From Flavobacteriaceae bacterium (GTDB taxonomy: Bacteria > Bacteroidota > Bacteroidia > Flavobacteriales > Weeksellaceae), in the NCBI GenBank assembly GCA_030538275.1, contig JAUNUH010000013.1, forward strand, positions 1-55,669: a DNA stretch of 55,669 nucleotides. The letters are read 5' to 3'. Positions 16,280 through 29,821 of the stretch are shown here, piece after piece. The position numbers and the translations under genes were made by a program. The notes below the pieces were generated by a model, which saw only the letters and a list, made by a program, of their open reading frames with translations, searched no databases and was not told the origin of the DNA. The stretch's first letter is position 1. Every line of letters begins with the position of its first letter.

Positions 16280-19200
16280 ATGCAGAAGAAATTGGCTACT
16301 AAAAATTCACAAAGAGTAAACTTTTCCACAGCAAAAGCTGTAGCAGGATTTCCCGATTTTCTGGACATTCAGCTTAAATCATTCGAGGATTTCTTTCAAT
16401 TAGAAACAAGACCCGATCAAAGAAAAAACGAAGGTCTCTACCGTACTTTTGCCGAAAATTTCCCCATTACGGATACCAGAAATCAATTCGTTTTAGAGTT
16501 TCTAGATTATTTTGTAGATTCTCCAAGATACTCGATCGAAGAATGTATTGAAAGAGGACTTACATACAGTGTTCCTTTAAAAGCACGACTCAAACTCTAT
16601 TGTACAGACCCCGAACATGAAGATTTCGAGACCGTTGTACAAGATGTGTATCTAGGAACAATTCCATATATGACACCTGGTGGCTCATTCGTGATCAACG
16701 GAGCAGAAAGAGTTATCGTATCACAACTACACAGATCCCCAGGCGTTTTCTTTGCACAATCGTATCATGCAAATGGTACCAAACTATATTCTTCCAGAAT
16801 TATACCCTTCAAAGGTTCATGGATAGAATTTGCTACAGACATTAATAGCGTAATGTACGCCTATATCGACCGTAAAAAGAAATTACCTCTTACCACACTT
16901 TTGCGCGCAATAGGATATGAACGCGATAAAGATATTTTAGAAATTTTTGACCTTGCAGAAGAAGTAAAAGTAAATAAAACCAACTTGAAAAATGCGTTGG
17001 GTAGAACACTTGCTGCAAGAGTTTTGAATACATGGCACGAAGACTTCGTTGATGAAGATACAGGAGAAGTTGTGTCTATTGAAAGAAATGAAATTGTTCT
17101 CGATCGTGAAACCATTCTCGAAAAAGAACATTTAGACGAAATACTGGACTCTGGAGTGAAAACCATTCTTTTACATAAAGAAGATGGTCAAGCTACTGAT
17201 TTTGCCATTATTTTGAATACCCTGCAAAAAGATCCGACCAATACAGAAAAAGAAGCTGTAGAATATATCTATAGACAATTAAGAAATGCCGAACCACCAG
17301 ATGAGGAAACAGCAAGAGGAATTATAGATAAATTGTTTTTCTCTGATACCAGATATTCATTAGGTGAAGTAGGACGCTATAGACTAAACAAGAAATTAGG
17401 TCTCGACATTTCAGAAGAAATTCAGGTATTAACTAAAGAGGATATCATCTCTATTGTAAAATATTTGATTGAATTGGTGAATTCCAAAGCCGAGGTTGAT
17501 GATATCGACCATTTATCCAATAGAAGGGTAAGAACGGTGGGTGAGCAAATGTCAAATCAATTTGGTGTAGGCTTGAACCGAATGGCCAGAACAATCAGAG
17601 AACGTATGAACGTGCGTGATAACGAGGTGTTTACACCAATAGACTTGATCAATGCAAAAACACTTTCTTCGGTAATTAATTCATTCTTCGGTACAAATCA
17701 GCTGTCTCAGTTTATGGATCAAACCAATCCATTGTCTGAGGTAACCCATAAAAGAAGACTTTCTGCGCTTGGACCTGGTGGTCTGTCTAGAGAAAGAGCC
17801 GGGTTTGAAGTTCGAGACGTACACTACACACATTACGGACGACTTTGCCCCATAGAAACACCCGAAGGTCCGAATATTGGATTGATTTCATCTCTTTGTG
17901 TTTATTCTAAAGTAAACCCAATGGGCTTCCTAGAAACGCCATATAGACGCGTAGAAAACGGAAAAGTGATTTTGGACGGTGAGCCAATTTATTTAACAGC
18001 AGAAGAGGAGGAAGAGCAAATTATTGCACAAGCCAATGCAAAGTTGAATGAAGATGGAACATTCTCAGAAGAAAGAGTAATCGCCAGAGAAGAAGGAGAC
18101 TTCCCAGTGGTAGAGCCAGGTGAAGTTCACTTGATGGACGTTGCACCTAATCAAATTGCATCTATATCAGCCTCTTTAATTCCTTTCCTGGAACACGACG
18201 ACGCCAACCGAGCCCTGATGGGATCGAATATGATGCGCCAGGCAGTGCCTTTGTTGAAACCTCAAGCACCTATTGTAGGAACAGGATTAGAAGGATCGGT
18301 AGCAAAAGATTCGAGAATTTTATTCAATGCTGAAGGCGAAGGAACAGTGAAATACGTTGACGCCGAAAAGATAATCATTGAATATGACCGAACACCTGAA
18401 CAAGCAATTATTTCCTTTGACAGTGCAGAGAAAACTTATGATTTGATCAAATTCCGTAAAACCAATCAAGGTACTTGTATTAACTTGAAACCCATTGTAA
18501 ATGTGGGCGAAAGAGTAAGCAGAGGACAAGTTCTTTGTGAAGGATATGCAACCGAAAATGGAGAGTTGGCACTAGGTCGTAACCTATTGGTTTCGTTTAT
18601 GCCATGGAAAGGATTCAACTTTGAGGACGCAATTGTAATTTCAGAAAAAGTGGTTCGTGAAGACTGGTTTACATCTATTCACATCGATGAATATACCATG
18701 GATGTTCGCGATACCAAACTCGGAATGGAAGAACTTACTAATGATATACCCAATGTTTCTGAAGAAGCGACAAAAGATTTGGACGAAAACGGAATGATTC
18801 GCATTGGTGCAGAAATAGAACCAGGTGATATATTAATTGGTAAGATCACGCCCAAAGGTGAATCTGACCCCACTCCAGAAGAAAAATTGTTACGCGCTAT
18901 TTTTGGTGATAAAGCAGGTGATGTAAAAGATGCTTCACTCAAAGCAAACCCATCATTGAAAGGAGTTGTTATCAATAAAAAATTATTTTCACGTAGTATT
19001 AAAGATAAAACTAAGCGTGCAAAAGATAAAGCCACCATTGAAAAATTAGAAAAAGAATTTCAAAAGAATTTTGATGAATTAAGAGTAATTCTACTCGAGA
19101 AACTTTATCAAATGCTCAATGGTAAAACAGCTCAAGGTGTCTTTAATGATTTACAGGAAGAAGTAATTCCTAAAGGTGCAAAATACACCCAAAAATTGTT

Positions 19201-20113
19201 GAACTCCGTAGATGATTACCTAAATTTAACTGGAGGATTATGGACAGTAGACGAAGATTTGAACGATTTGGTAAAAGAGCTCTTGCACAATTATAAAATC
19301 AAACACAATGATTTGCAAGGGGTACTAAACCGTGAAAGATATACCATTTCTGTAGGAGACGAATTACCGGCTGGAATTATAAAACTTGCAAAAATTTATA
19401 TCGCCAAAAAACGAAAACTGAAAGTGGGTGATAAAATGGCAGGTCGACACGGTAATAAAGGAATTGTTGCCAAAATCGTAAGAGACGAAGATATGCCGTT
19501 CCTAGAGGATGGAACACCTGTGGACATCGTATTGAACCCATTGGGAGTACCATCGCGAATGAATATTGGGCAAATTTATGAAACCGTTTTGGGCTGGGCT
19601 GGACGCAATTTAGGCGAAACCTACGCTACACCAGTTTTTGACGGTGCCGAAGTAGAGGATATCAACCAATTAACAGAAAAAGCAGGTGTACCAAAATTTG
19701 GAACTACCTATTTGTATGATGGTGGAACAGGAGAGCGCTTTGCGCAACAAGCTACTGTAGGAGTAATTTATATGTTGAAATTAGGCCACATGGTAGATGA
19801 CAAAATGCACGCAAGATCAATTGGTCCATATTCACTTATTACCCAACAACCATTAGGAGGTAAGGCGCAATTTGGAGGACAACGATTTGGAGAAATGGAG
19901 GTGTGGGCGCTAGAAGCTTATGGAGCATCCAATATCCTGAGAGAAATCCTTACAGTAAAATCAGATGACGTAATTGGCCGTGCCAAAACTTACGAAGCTA
20001 TCGTAAAAGGAGACACGATGCCAGAACCCGGAATTCCGGAGTCTTTCAACGTGTTATTGCATGAGTTACAGGGACTAGGCCTTGATGTTGACCTATTAGG
20101 CAAAGAAGATTAA
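16280..20113 (+). CDS. rpoB: DNA-directed RNA polymerase beta subunit
   Basis: 1277 residues, within the Bacteroidota range. The rifampicin region [33 protein letters not shown] is intact in outline, with the usual Ser, Gln, Asp, His and Arg residues of the sensitive form. [14 protein letters not shown] lies near the active centre and the C-terminus [24 protein letters not shown] is conserved. rpoC follows after 44 bases. The start at 16280 gives [16 protein letters not shown], the normal N-terminus for this group. Confidence 0.98.
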   Translation: MQKKLATKNSQRVNFSTAKAVAGFPDFLDIQLKSFEDFFQLETRPDQRKNEGLYRTFAENFPITDTRNQFVLEFLDYFVDSPRYSIEECIERGLTYSVPLKARLKLYCTDPEHEDFETVVQDVYLGTIPYMTPGGSFVINGAERVIVSQLHRSPGVFFAQSYHANGTKLYSSRIIPFKGSWIEFATDINSVMYAYIDRKKKLPLTTLLRAIGYERDKDILEIFDLAEEVKVNKTNLKNALGRTLAARVLNTWHEDFVDEDTGEVVSIERNEIVLDRETILEKEHLDEILDSGVKTILLHKEDGQATDFAIILNTLQKDPTNTEKEAVEYIYRQLRNAEPPDEETARGIIDKLFFSDTRYSLGEVGRYRLNKKLGLDISEEIQVLTKEDIISIVKYLIELVNSKAEVDDIDHLSNRRVRTVGEQMSNQFGVGLNRMARTIRERMNVRDNEVFTPIDLINAKTLSSVINSFFGTNQLSQFMDQTNPLSEVTHKRRLSALGPGGLSRERAGFEVRDVHYTHYGRLCPIETPEGPNIGLISSLCVYSKVNPMGFLETPYRRVENGKVILDGEPIYLTAEEEEEQIIAQANAKLNEDGTFSEERVIAREEGDFPVVEPGEVHLMDVAPNQIASISASLIPFLEHDDANRALMGSNMMRQAVPLLKPQAPIVGTGLEGSVAKDSRILFNAEGEGTVKYVDAEKIIIEYDRTPEQAIISFDSAEKTYDLIKFRKTNQGTCINLKPIVNVGERVSRGQVLCEGYATENGELALGRNLLVSFMPWKGFNFEDAIVISEKVVREDWFTSIHIDEYTMDVRDTKLGMEELTNDIPNVSEEATKDLDENGMIRIGAEIEPGDILIGKITPKGESDPTPEEKLLRAIFGDKAGDVKDASLKANPSLKGVVINKKLFSRSIKDKTKRAKDKATIEKLEKEFQKNFDELRVILLEKLYQMLNGKTAQGVFNDLQEEVIPKGAKYTQKLLNSVDDYLNLTGGLWTVDEDLNDLVKELLHNYKIKHNDLQGVLNRERYTISVGDELPAGIIKLAKIYIAKKRKLKVGDKMAGRHGNKGIVAKIVRDEDMPFLEDGTPVDIVLNPLGVPSRMNIGQIYETVLGWAGRNLGETYATPVFDGAEVEDINQLTEKAGVPKFGTTYLYDGGTGERFAQQATVGVIYMLKLGHMVDDKMHARSIGPYSLITQQPLGGKAQFGGQRFGEMEVWALEAYGASNILREILTVKSDDVIGRAKTYEAIVKGDTMPEPGIPESFNVLLHELQGLGLDVDLLGKED

Positions 20114-20157
20114 TTGTAGTTTCTGTTTAGTTATTAATAAAATTAATGGATTAAATT

Positions 20158-23100
20158 ATGTCCACAAACAAAAATATAAGTAGTAAATTCGACAAAATTA
20201 GAATAGGACTGGCTTCCCCAGAATCTATTTTACAGGCTTCTCATGGAGAAGTACTCAAACCCGAAACGATAAACTACCGCACCCACAAACCCGAAAGAGA
20301 CGGACTGTTCTGTGAAAGAATTTTCGGTCCTGTAAAAGATTATGAATGTGCGTGTGGAAAATACAAACGTATCCGATACAAAGGTATTGTTTGTGACCGT
20401 TGTGGGGTAGAAGTTACTGAAAAAAAGGTAAGAAGAGACAGAATCGGACACATCAATTTGGTGGTTCCTGTTGCACATATTTGGTACTTTAGATCACTTC
20501 CAAACAAACTGGGTTACCTATTAGGAATTCCATCCAAAAAACTCGATATGATTGTTTATTATGAACGATATGTCGTGATTCAACCAGGAATTGCCAAAGG
20601 ACCTGAAGGTGAAGATTTGCAACAACTAGACTTCCTTACAGAAGAAGAATATCTAGATATTCTAGAATCTATTCCGGTAGAAAATCAATACCTGGAAGAT
20701 ACAGATCCAAATAAATTTATCGCCAAAATGGGCGCAGAATGTTTAGAAGAATTGTTAAAAAGAATCGATCTTGATGAACTTTCTTACGATTTGAGACATA
20801 AAGCCCACAACGAAACTTCAAAACAAAGAAGAACGGAGGCGCTAAAAAGACTATCTGTAGTAGAAGCTCTACGAGATGCAAATGAAGGCGGAAAAGTAAA
20901 CCGTCCAGAATGGATGATTATGAAAGTGGTTCCGGTAATTCCACCAGAACTTCGTCCATTAGTTCCATTAGATGGTGGTCGTTTTGCAACATCTGATCTA
21001 AATGACTTGTATCGTAGAGTTATTATTAGAAACAATCGATTGAAAAGATTAATGGAAATCAAAGCGCCAGAAGTGATTTTACGTAACGAAAAACGTATGT
21101 TACAAGAGGCGGTAGATTCCTTATTCGATAATACTAGAAAATCATCGGCTGTGAAAGCAGATGGAAACCGTCCATTGAAATCTCTTTCAGATTCACTCAA
21201 GGGAAAACAAGGCCGATTCCGTCAAAACTTGTTAGGTAAACGTGTTGACTATTCTGCACGATCTGTAATCGTAGTAGGACCAGACCTTGCATTGCACGAA
21301 TGTGGTCTTCCCAAAGATATGGCTGCTGAGCTGTACAAACCATTTATTATTCGTAAATTAATTGAAAGAGGAATAGTAAAAACGGTAAAATCTGCCAAGA
21401 AAATTATCGATAGAAGAGAACCAGTAGTATGGGATATTCTAGAAAATGTATTAAAAGGACACCCAGTATTATTGAACCGAGCGCCCACGCTTCACCGTTT
21501 GGGAATTCAGGCGTTTCAACCCAAACTTATTGAGGGTAAGGCAATTAGATTACATCCATTGTCTTGTACAGCCTTTAATGCTGACTTTGATGGGGATCAA
21601 ATGGCGGTTCACTTACCTCTAGGTCCAGAAGCCATTCTAGAAGCCCAACTTTTGATGTTGGGGTCGCAAAATATCTTAAACCCAGCAAACGGCTCACCCA
21701 TAGCCGTTCCCTCTCAAGACATGGTTCTGGGTCTTTATTATATGACCAAAGAAAGAAAATCGTCTGAAAATTACAAAGTAAAAGGTGAAGGACTTATTTT
21801 CTACGATGCAGAAGAAGTGCAGATTGCTTACAATGAAAAAGTAGTTGAACTGAATGCTAGTATTAAGGTAAAAGTAAATGTTCGTGAAAATGAAACCCTT
21901 ACCAAAAAACTGATAGAGACAACCGTAGGGCGAGTATTATTTAATCAAATTGTTCCCAAAGAAGTAGGATATATCAACGAAGTTCTCACAAAAAAGTCGT
22001 TGAGAAATGTAATATCCAGAATTTTGAAACAAACCGATTTCCCTACAACAGCCGATTTCTTGGACAAAATGAAGGAATTAGGTTATATGAACGCTTTTGA
22101 AGGTGGTTTGTCTTTCTCTTTAGGTGACATTTTGATTCCGAATACCAAAAAAGACATGATTCAGTCGGCGATAGACCAAGTAGATTCCATCAAAGGAAAC
22201 TATAATATGGGACTTATCACCAACAATGAGAGATACAATCAAGTAATCGATGTTTGGACCAATACCAACGCCACACTCACAGAGCAGGTAATGAAAAGAA
22301 TGAGAGAGGATCAAGATGGATTCAACTCTGTTTATATGATGCTTGATTCTGGAGCAAGAGGTTCTAAAGAGCAAATTAGACAGCTTAGCGGAATGCGTGG
22401 ATTGATGGCTAAACCACAAAAAGCCGGAACATCGGGAGGAGAGATTATAGAAAACCCGATTATTTCGAACTTCCGTGAGGGTCTTTCAATTCTAGAATAC
22501 TTTATTTCTACACACGGTGCAAGAAAAGGACTTGCCGATACCGCATTGAAAACGGCCGACGCAGGTTATTTAACACGACGATTGGTAGATGTATCCCAAG
22601 ACGTTATCATCAACGAAGAAGATTGTGGAACTTTACGAGGTATAGAAGTATCTGCACTCAAAAAGAATGAAGAAATCGTAGAACCATTAAAAGACAGAAT
22701 TCTTGGAAGAATTACATTACATGATATCTATGATGATGAAAGCGATGAAATCATTGTTGAAGCAGACGAATTAATTGACGAGGAAATTGCCGAAGCAATT
22801 GATAATGCTGGTATTGAAACCGTTGAAGTGCGTTCACCTCTCACTTGCGAATCTAAATCTGGAATTTGTGCTAAATGCTACGGCCGAAATCTGGCAACCA
22901 GCAGAATGGTACAAATGGGAGAAACCGTTGGAGTAATTGCGGCACAATCTATTGGAGAGCCTGGAACACAGCTTACTTTGCGTACCTTCCACGTAGGTGG
23001 TGTAGCCGGTGGTGTTTCTGAACAAAGCTTTATCAGAGCAAAAGTTTCTGGAACCGTGGAGTTCGAAGAACTCAAAACCGTGAAAAGTGAAAACGACGCT

Positions 23101-24447
23101 GGCGATAAAATAGATATCGTAGTTTCACGTACTACCGAAATGAGACTTATCAATAAAGAAGGTAATGTCGTAATGAACAATAACATCCCTTATGGTTCGG
23201 TATTGAACGTTTCAGAAGGAGGAACAGTGAAAAAAGGTGATAATATAGCGACTTGGGATCCATATAATGCCGTAATTGTTGCAGAACAAGCAGGTACGGT
23301 AGAATATGTAAACCTGAAACAAGGTGAAACTTTCCAGCTCGAAATTGATGAGCAAACTGGATTTACTGAAAAAGTAATTTCGGATTCAAGAAACAGAAAA
23401 ATGATTCCAGAATTAAATATTTTGGACAAAGACGGTGATCATCATATTTCTTACAACTTGCCAGTAGGTGCTCACTTGATGGTAAATGACAAGGAGAAAA
23501 TTAAAGCCGGAAAGATTTTGGTGAAAATCCCAAGAAAATCTGCAAAATCAGGAGATATTACAGGTGGTTTACCGCGAGTTACTGAATTATTCGAAGCGCG
23601 TAATCCATCCAATCCAGCTGTAGTTTCAGAAATTGATGGAGTTGTTTCTTTCGGTAAAATCAAACGTGGTAACCGCGAAATTGTAGTAGAATCACGCTCC
23701 GGTGAAATTACTAAGTATTTGGTGAAACTTTCAAATCAAATTCTAGTACAAGAAAATGATTTCGTGCGTGCCGGTATGCCATTGTCGGACGGTGCTATCA
23801 CTCCCGAGGATATTTTAAGAATTAAAGGCCCAACAGCTGTTCAAGAATATTTGGTAAACGAAATTCAGGAAGTTTATCGATTACAAGGTGTGAAAATCGA
23901 CGATAAACATTTCGAAATTATTGTACGTCAAATGATGCAAAAAGTGCAGATTGTGGATGGCGGTGATACCAAATTCCTAGAATCAAGCTTGGAACACAGA
24001 ATCGACTTTATAGAAGAAAACGACAGAATTTTTGGAATGAAAGTAGTAGAAGATGCAGGTGACAGCGAGAAATTCAAGCCAGGACAAATCATTTCTGCAC
24101 GTGAATTGAGAGACGAAAATTCTAGATTGAAACGAGATGATGCAAATCTTGTTTCTGCAAGAGATGCTATGCCAGCAACGGCAGAGCCTGTCCTACAAGG
24201 AATCACAAGAGCTGCACTCCAGACCAAATCATTCATTTCTGCCGCTTCTTTCCAGGAAACAACAAAAGTATTGAACGAAGCTGCAGTAGCAGGTAAAATC
24301 GATGATCTGAACGGATTAAAAGAAAATGTAATCGTAGGTCATTTGATACCAGCAGGTACAGGATTGAAAGAATACCAAAGTATAATTGTGGGTTCTAAAC
24401 ATGCTTATGAAAAACTAGAAAGTGAAACACCAGAAAAAGTATCATGA
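20158..24447 (+). CDS. rpoC: DNA-directed RNA polymerase beta' subunit
   Basis: 1429 residues. The N-terminal zinc site has the [20 protein letters not shown] pattern; [12 protein letters not shown] holds the three catalytic Asp residues that bind the active-site Mg; the second zinc site is [17 protein letters not shown]. The trigger-loop and bridge-helix regions are present. The stop codon overlaps the start of the DUF3467 gene by four bases (ATGA), so the two are translationally coupled. Confidence 0.98.
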   Translation: MSTNKNISSKFDKIRIGLASPESILQASHGEVLKPETINYRTHKPERDGLFCERIFGPVKDYECACGKYKRIRYKGIVCDRCGVEVTEKKVRRDRIGHINLVVPVAHIWYFRSLPNKLGYLLGIPSKKLDMIVYYERYVVIQPGIAKGPEGEDLQQLDFLTEEEYLDILESIPVENQYLEDTDPNKFIAKMGAECLEELLKRIDLDELSYDLRHKAHNETSKQRRTEALKRLSVVEALRDANEGGKVNRPEWMIMKVVPVIPPELRPLVPLDGGRFATSDLNDLYRRVIIRNNRLKRLMEIKAPEVILRNEKRMLQEAVDSLFDNTRKSSAVKADGNRPLKSLSDSLKGKQGRFRQNLLGKRVDYSARSVIVVGPDLALHECGLPKDMAAELYKPFIIRKLIERGIVKTVKSAKKIIDRREPVVWDILENVLKGHPVLLNRAPTLHRLGIQAFQPKLIEGKAIRLHPLSCTAFNADFDGDQMAVHLPLGPEAILEAQLLMLGSQNILNPANGSPIAVPSQDMVLGLYYMTKERKSSENYKVKGEGLIFYDAEEVQIAYNEKVVELNASIKVKVNVRENETLTKKLIETTVGRVLFNQIVPKEVGYINEVLTKKSLRNVISRILKQTDFPTTADFLDKMKELGYMNAFEGGLSFSLGDILIPNTKKDMIQSAIDQVDSIKGNYNMGLITNNERYNQVIDVWTNTNATLTEQVMKRMREDQDGFNSVYMMLDSGARGSKEQIRQLSGMRGLMAKPQKAGTSGGEIIENPIISNFREGLSILEYFISTHGARKGLADTALKTADAGYLTRRLVDVSQDVIINEEDCGTLRGIEVSALKKNEEIVEPLKDRILGRITLHDIYDDESDEIIVEADELIDEEIAEAIDNAGIETVEVRSPLTCESKSGICAKCYGRNLATSRMVQMGETVGVIAAQSIGEPGTQLTLRTFHVGGVAGGVSEQSFIRAKVSGTVEFEELKTVKSENDAGDKIDIVVSRTTEMRLINKEGNVVMNNNIPYGSVLNVSEGGTVKKGDNIATWDPYNAVIVAEQAGTVEYVNLKQGETFQLEIDEQTGFTEKVISDSRNRKMIPELNILDKDGDHHISYNLPVGAHLMVNDKEKIKAGKILVKIPRKSAKSGDITGGLPRVTELFEARNPSNPAVVSEIDGVVSFGKIKRGNREIVVESRSGEITKYLVKLSNQILVQENDFVRAGMPLSDGAITPEDILRIKGPTAVQEYLVNEIQEVYRLQGVKIDDKHFEIIVRQMMQKVQIVDGGDTKFLESSLEHRIDFIEENDRIFGMKVVEDAGDSEKFKPGQIISARELRDENSRLKRDDANLVSARDAMPATAEPVLQGITRAALQTKSFISAASFQETTKVLNEAAVAGKIDDLNGLKENVIVGHLIPAGTGLKEYQSIIVGSKHAYEKLESETPEKVS

Positions 24448-24764
24448 ACGGAAATAGCGACAACAACAAACCGCAAGGATTGAATATCGAAATCAATAAC
24501 GAAACTGCCTCTGGAGTTTATTCGAACTTGGCAATGATAAATCATTCTAACTCTGAATTCGTTGTGGATTTTATTCAAATGATGCCAGGAATGCCAAAAG
24601 CGCAGGTAAAATCACGTGTGATTCTTACCCCGCAGCATGCTAAACGATTTTTGAATGCATTACGTGATAATGTTCAGAAATATGAGCAACAATTTGGAAG
24701 TATCAAAGATCAAGAGCCACCACACCATATGCCAACAAACTTTGGCCCGATAGGTGAAGCTTAA
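24444..24764 (+). CDS. DUF3467 protein coupled to rpoC
   Basis: 106 residues. It belongs to DUF3467, a small family of unknown function with the pattern [46 protein letters not shown] (quoted here as the region about residues 19-65). It is predicted mixed alpha/beta, soluble, without a signal peptide, and has a His/Pro-rich tail. The ATG overlaps the rpoC stop (ATGA), and tandem terminators follow, so this is the last gene of the polymerase operon. The fixed coupling suggests a role with RNA polymerase or its assembly, which is inference only. Confidence 0.9.
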   Translation: MNGNSDNNKPQGLNIEINNETASGVYSNLAMINHSNSEFVVDFIQMMPGMPKAQVKSRVILTPQHAKRFLNALRDNVQKYEQQFGSIKDQEPPHHMPTNFGPIGEA

Positions 24765-24793
24765 CAATCGTAGATTACGATAGGTAATATATA

Positions 24794-24836
24794 AAATGCC
24801 TATTTCAGATGAATTTCTGAAATAGGCATTTTTATT
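24794..24836 (+). terminator. Terminator of the rpoBC operon
   Basis: A 15-bp perfect stem (24794-24808 / 24817-24831) around GCCTATTTCAG has an 8-base loop and a TTTTTATTT tail. Confidence 0.85.
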
Positions 24837-24865
24837 TAGGATAATTAATTAGGCAGTTTAGAAAG

Positions 24866-24908
24866 AAAATTCCGATTTATTTTGATCAATAAATCGGAAT
24901 TTTTTAAT
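24866..24908. terminator. Bidirectional terminator between rpoC operon and hisE-like gene
   Basis: The AAATTCCGATTTATT / AATAAATCGGAATTT stem has an A run on the left and a T run on the right, so it can end transcripts from both sides. It backs up the terminator at 24794. Confidence 0.8.
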
Positions 24909-24946
24909 GCTAGTAAAACGCAACAAATTGTGCGTGAAATTTATTT

Positions 24947-25261
24947 TTATTTTCTTCCTCTTTCCTTTAATATCAATAATACATCTTTTAAATTGAATCC
25001 TCTATCATGCAAGGCAAGCAAGAAATAATAAAATACATCTGCAGATTCATTCAAAAAATCTATATCGCTTTCTTTTCCGCTAGCTATCACCATTTCTACC
25101 GCTTCTTCACCCATCTTTTTTGCAATTTGTGAAGCACCAGCATTGTATTTTTTGCTCATATGTGAACGTTTGGGAGAGCGGTCTTTGGCTTCTTCCATTT
25201 TCTCTTCAAGTCGCTTCAAATAAGGAAAATCCTTTGAATTTTTATTTTTGAATTCTCCCAT
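24947..25261 (-). CDS. HisE-like phosphoribosyl-ATP diphosphatase (MazG superfamily)
   Basis: 104 residues. The all-alpha pyrophosphatase fold is visible: MSKKYNAGASQIAKKMGEEAVEMVIA carries the EExxE metal-binding signature, and LNESADVFYYFLLALHDRGFNLKDVLLILKER carries the second ExxD-type site. This matches HisE, the second step of histidine synthesis, but Bacteroidota usually have a fused HisIE and no his genes are near. It may instead be a house-cleaning nucleotide diphosphatase. It follows yidC by 18 bases in the leftward unit. Confidence 0.75.
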   Translation of the reverse strand: MGEFKNKNSKDFPYLKRLEEKMEEAKDRSPKRSHMSKKYNAGASQIAKKMGEEAVEMVIASGKESDIDFLNESADVFYYFLLALHDRGFNLKDVLLILKERGRK

Positions 25262-25279
25262 ATAATCAATAATACAATT

Positions 25280-27112
25280 TTATTTTTTTAACTTTTTTTG
25301 CATTTCTTGCTGCTCTTGAGCTTTTTTCATTGCTTCTTCCAATCTCAAAGACCAAGCAGATTTCGTTTTCTTTTTCTTGGGTCGGGCTTTATTTGCTTCT
25401 ATCTTGGCATGAATCTTATCGTCGTCTATCATCCAATTTTTAATCACAAAAATCAAACCGATATTAATGGCATTGGATACAAAATAATACCATGAAAGTC
25501 CCGATGCATAGCTGTTTAAAAAGAAAATGAACATCACAGGCATTATGTACATAATGATACGCATATCGGGCATTCCTTCTTGGGTTGGTGCCTGCATCAT
25601 GCTGCCAGAAGTTCTGAAATATATTACCATTGTTACCACATACAATAATGCGAATAAGGAAATATGCGCACCGTAAAACGGTATATTAAATGGTAAATCT
25701 AGTATAGAATCAAATGCGGTTAAATCCTCTGCCCATAAAAAACTTTTTCCTCGTAAATCAATAATATTAGGGAAAAATGAAAACAACGCATAGAATATCG
25801 GAATTTGTAATAAGGCAGGTAAACAGCCTGCAAGCGGATTTACACCTGCCGTGCGGTACATAGCCATTACTTCCTGCTGCTTTTTCATGGCATCATCTTT
25901 ATTCGGATATTTTTTGTTTAATTCGTCCATATCCGGCTTCAATACACGCATCATTGCACTTTGCTTGTATTGCTTGTACATGATAGGTGATGTAATAAGC
26001 TTAATGAAAATGGTGAGCAACGCAATCACCCAACCATATTGTAGCCCCCAGGTCGCCATAAATCTAAAGGTGGGTAAAATTATCCATTCATTTATCCACC
26101 CAAAAATACCCCAACCAAACGGAATTATATCTTCAAAATTCTGGTTGTAACTTTTCATTAAATTAAACTCGAGAGGTAAAAAGTGCCAATGAAATTTTTC
26201 ATTTAATTCGCCGTTTACCGCCAAATCAGAACGGAAAGTAAAATATTTGGAGTGAATTGAATCCTCGTCTGTATCTGGACTTTCTACTTGAATCTTTACA
26301 TTTTTCAATCCATTTTCCTTTGCCAAAATAGCAGTGAAAAACTGTTGTTTGAACGCAACCCAATCCATGACTTCGTCTGAATCTGTTTCAAAACTTTTTG
26401 TAGTATAATCTTCAGAATTATTTATCGAAAAATGAATATCGGTTACTCTTTTTTCCCAGTCTTTTCCTTTTTCCTGAGAAAAAGCATTCATGTTATAGGA
26501 GATTGTAGCTTTGTTATCCGTAGATATACGATCAAAGCCTTGCGTTTTGATTTCAAAGTCTAAATCATGATCTCCAGAGAGTTGATATATATATTGAATA
26601 TTCCCTCCGTTTTCTGATGTGCTGAAAGTGAGCTTGTTATTATCTTGCTGAACATTAAAATTTCGTTGCGACAAATCTACAATTCGGCCTTGGGCATCTT
26701 TAAACTGTAAAGAAAAATTCGCATTTCCGTTATGAATTAGATATAAAGGCTCTGCGTGGTCCTCTGTTTCTTGGCTGTAGGCTTTATATTCTTTTAATTC
26801 AACTTTGGAAAGTTGGGCCCCGCGATTGGTGAATTCTAGTAATATTTTATCATTTTCTAATGTAAAAGTCTGCATAGGAATATCACCTCTTGCAGCCTCT
26901 GTTGTCAATAGATTTTCGTTGGAATTGTTTCCTGTAGAAAGTACAGCCGAATTTTCCTTATTTTGTTCTTGTTTTTGCTGCAATTCCTGCTTGGCTTTTG
27001 CAGCTTGTATTTCTTCTTCGGTAGGTTTTGTAAGCCAAAAGTAACCGAAAAACAAAGCAAGCATTAATCCAAATCCTATAAGCTGGTTTTTGTCAAATTT
27101 GCGTTCCTGCAT
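25280..27112 (-). CDS. yidC: Membrane protein insertase YidC
   Basis: 610 residues. An N-terminal membrane anchor (about 9-26), a large periplasmic beta-sandwich domain (about 80-340) and five C-terminal transmembrane helices (from GLQYGWVIALLTIFIKLITSP onward) are followed by a basic cytoplasmic tail of KKKKTKSAW type that can bind the ribosome. The family motif AGVNPLAGCLPALLQIPIFYALF is present. YidC inserts inner-membrane proteins alone or with SecYEG. Its ATG directly abuts the pyrG stop, so the pair is co-transcribed. Confidence 0.96.
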   Translation of the reverse strand: MQERKFDKNQLIGFGLMLALFFGYFWLTKPTEEEIQAAKAKQELQQKQEQNKENSAVLSTGNNSNENLLTTEAARGDIPMQTFTLENDKILLEFTNRGAQLSKVELKEYKAYSQETEDHAEPLYLIHNGNANFSLQFKDAQGRIVDLSQRNFNVQQDNNKLTFSTSENGGNIQYIYQLSGDHDLDFEIKTQGFDRISTDNKATISYNMNAFSQEKGKDWEKRVTDIHFSINNSEDYTTKSFETDSDEVMDWVAFKQQFFTAILAKENGLKNVKIQVESPDTDEDSIHSKYFTFRSDLAVNGELNEKFHWHFLPLEFNLMKSYNQNFEDIIPFGWGIFGWINEWIILPTFRFMATWGLQYGWVIALLTIFIKLITSPIMYKQYKQSAMMRVLKPDMDELNKKYPNKDDAMKKQQEVMAMYRTAGVNPLAGCLPALLQIPIFYALFSFFPNIIDLRGKSFLWAEDLTAFDSILDLPFNIPFYGAHISLFALLYVVTMVIYFRTSGSMMQAPTQEGMPDMRIIMYIMPVMFIFFLNSYASGLSWYYFVSNAINIGLIFVIKNWMIDDDKIHAKIEANKARPKKKKTKSAWSLRLEEAMKKAQEQQEMQKKLKK

Positions 27113-28750
<1,638 letters not shown>

Positions 28751-28761
28751 CTAATCCGCTG

Positions 28762-28769
28762 CAAAAATA
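28762..28769 (-). promoter_or_regulatory. -7 box of the pyrG-yidC promoter
   Basis: TATTTTTG on the minus strand matches TAnnTTTG, 27 bases before the pyrG ATG. No convincing -33 element was found. Confidence 0.5.
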
Positions 28770-28910
28770 AGGTTTATTTAAGAACATGACAATTTGAATA
28801 GGTCCCATTTTAAATTTTACAAAAAACAAATTTCTTTAAAACTCTATCATATTGAGTTTTAAATAGTTTGAAAGTAAATTAAATTTAAATAGGAAAAATA
28901 AAATGAAAAA

Positions 28911-29006
28911 AGGCAAGCTTTCTACATCACACCGCTACGACCGCGTACCCTTGCTATGTTCCCATCCTGGGGGATTCAGCAGGAGCTGGTTGTGTAGGAC
29001 TTGCCT
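28911..29006 (-). ncRNA. ffs: Signal recognition particle RNA (small bacterial type)
   Basis: On the minus strand the ends pair as GGCAAG/CTTGCC, then CCTACAC with GTG...GTAG. The apex reads AATCCCCCAGGATG-GGAA-CATAGCAAGGGT: a GGAA tetraloop, the symmetric and asymmetric internal loops that bind the Ffh M domain, and the AGCAAGGG strand typical of small SRP RNAs. About 96 nucleotides, no Alu domain. A perfect -7 box (TATATTTG, 29022-29015) sits just upstream, and a T-rich stretch follows the 3' end. Confidence 0.9.
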
Positions 29007-29014
29007 TAGGGGCG

Positions 29015-29022
29015 CAAATATA
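29015..29022 (-). promoter_or_regulatory. -7 box of the ffs promoter
   Basis: TATATTTG on the minus strand, with the SRP RNA 5' end about 8 bases downstream, as expected for this box. Confidence 0.65.
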
Positions 29023-29059
29023 CAAATATTATTTAATCTAAAGAAATATACAACGAATT

Positions 29060-29091
29060 TTGTTCGAATGTTTGAATGTCAAGTATATTTG
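29060..29091 (+). promoter_or_regulatory. Promoter overlapping the annotated-looking start of the sugar transferase
   Basis: TTG (29060-29062), a 21-base spacer and TATATTTG (29084-29091). The predicted start of transcription (~29098) lies after the ATG at 29076 and so favours the TTG start at 29109. Confidence 0.65.
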
Positions 29092-29108
29092 CATTTCAAA
29101 CCAAGGGA

Positions 29109-29684
29109 TTGAATTTTAGTAAAGTCTTGTTCGATTACAGCCTAGCCATGATTCTCGTTATCATTTTTGTGGTTCCGATGATGCTGATGTGGCTTGTAGC
29201 AACGCTGGAAACCGGACAGAATGGTCTTTTTCTACACCAACGCATTGGCAAGCACGCTCAGCGATTCAGAATGTTCAAAATCCGAACCTTAAAAGGTAAT
29301 TATGACAATCCCATTACCACCGAAACTACCCATAAAATCACGGGTTCTGGAAGATTTTTTATTAAATATAAATTAGATGAATTACCTCAATTGTTCAATA
29401 TTCTGAACGGAACGATGAGCTTTGTAGGTCCACGACCCGATGTGCCCGGTTATGCCGACCAATTGACTGGCGAGGATCGAATTATTTTAACCATTAAACC
29501 CGGCATTACAGGTCCCGCACAGCTCAAATATCGCAACGAAAATGATTTGCTGAAGCAGGCAAATGACCCCAAACAATTGAATGACGAGGTTTTGTGGCCA
29601 GACAAAGTGGCTATCAACAAAAAATATGTTCATAATTGGAGTTTTTTTGGCGATATCAAGATTTTGTGGGAAACAATTTTCTAA
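29109..29684 (+). CDS. Short bacterial sugar transferase (undecaprenyl-phosphate phosphoglycosyl transferase)
   Basis: 191 residues from TTG at 29109 (202 if the ATG at 29076 is used). One N-terminal membrane helix (about 10-30) is followed by the catalytic domain: FLHQRIGKHAQRFRMFKIRTL, KLDELPQLFNILNGTMSFVGPRPDVPGY with the Asp-Glu catalytic dyad. These are the marks of the PglC/WcaJ catalytic core, which transfers a sugar phosphate to undecaprenyl phosphate to start a surface glycan. The protein is PglC-sized, with a single membrane anchor. No glycan cluster surrounds it, so the glycan is unknown. A promoter overlaps the upstream ATG, hence the chosen start. Confidence 0.88.
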   Translation: MNFSKVLFDYSLAMILVIIFVVPMMLMWLVATLETGQNGLFLHQRIGKHAQRFRMFKIRTLKGNYDNPITTETTHKITGSGRFFIKYKLDELPQLFNILNGTMSFVGPRPDVPGYADQLTGEDRIILTIKPGITGPAQLKYRNENDLLKQANDPKQLNDEVLWPDKVAINKKYVHNWSFFGDIKILWETIF

Positions 29685-29789
29685 TTTTCATCTCTGGATT
29701 TTATTTTCTTCTTTATACCTTATTGTTTATTAAACAGAAATCGAAATTAAATCTATTTTCTTCATTTTAAGCCAAAACACTAAATAAAA

Positions 29790-29816
29790 AAAATCCGCCT
29801 ATAAAAGACGGATTTT
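29790..29816 (-). terminator. Terminator of the S9 peptidase gene
   Basis: Stem AAAATCCG (29790-29797) / CGGATTTT (29809-29816); on the minus strand it is followed by a long T run. It may also serve the rightward sugar transferase. Confidence 0.7.
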
Positions 29817-29821
29817 GCAAA

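Noticed and set aside
28903..29112. A 69-residue plus-strand frame.
   Set aside because: It lies across the SRP RNA gene on the opposite strand.
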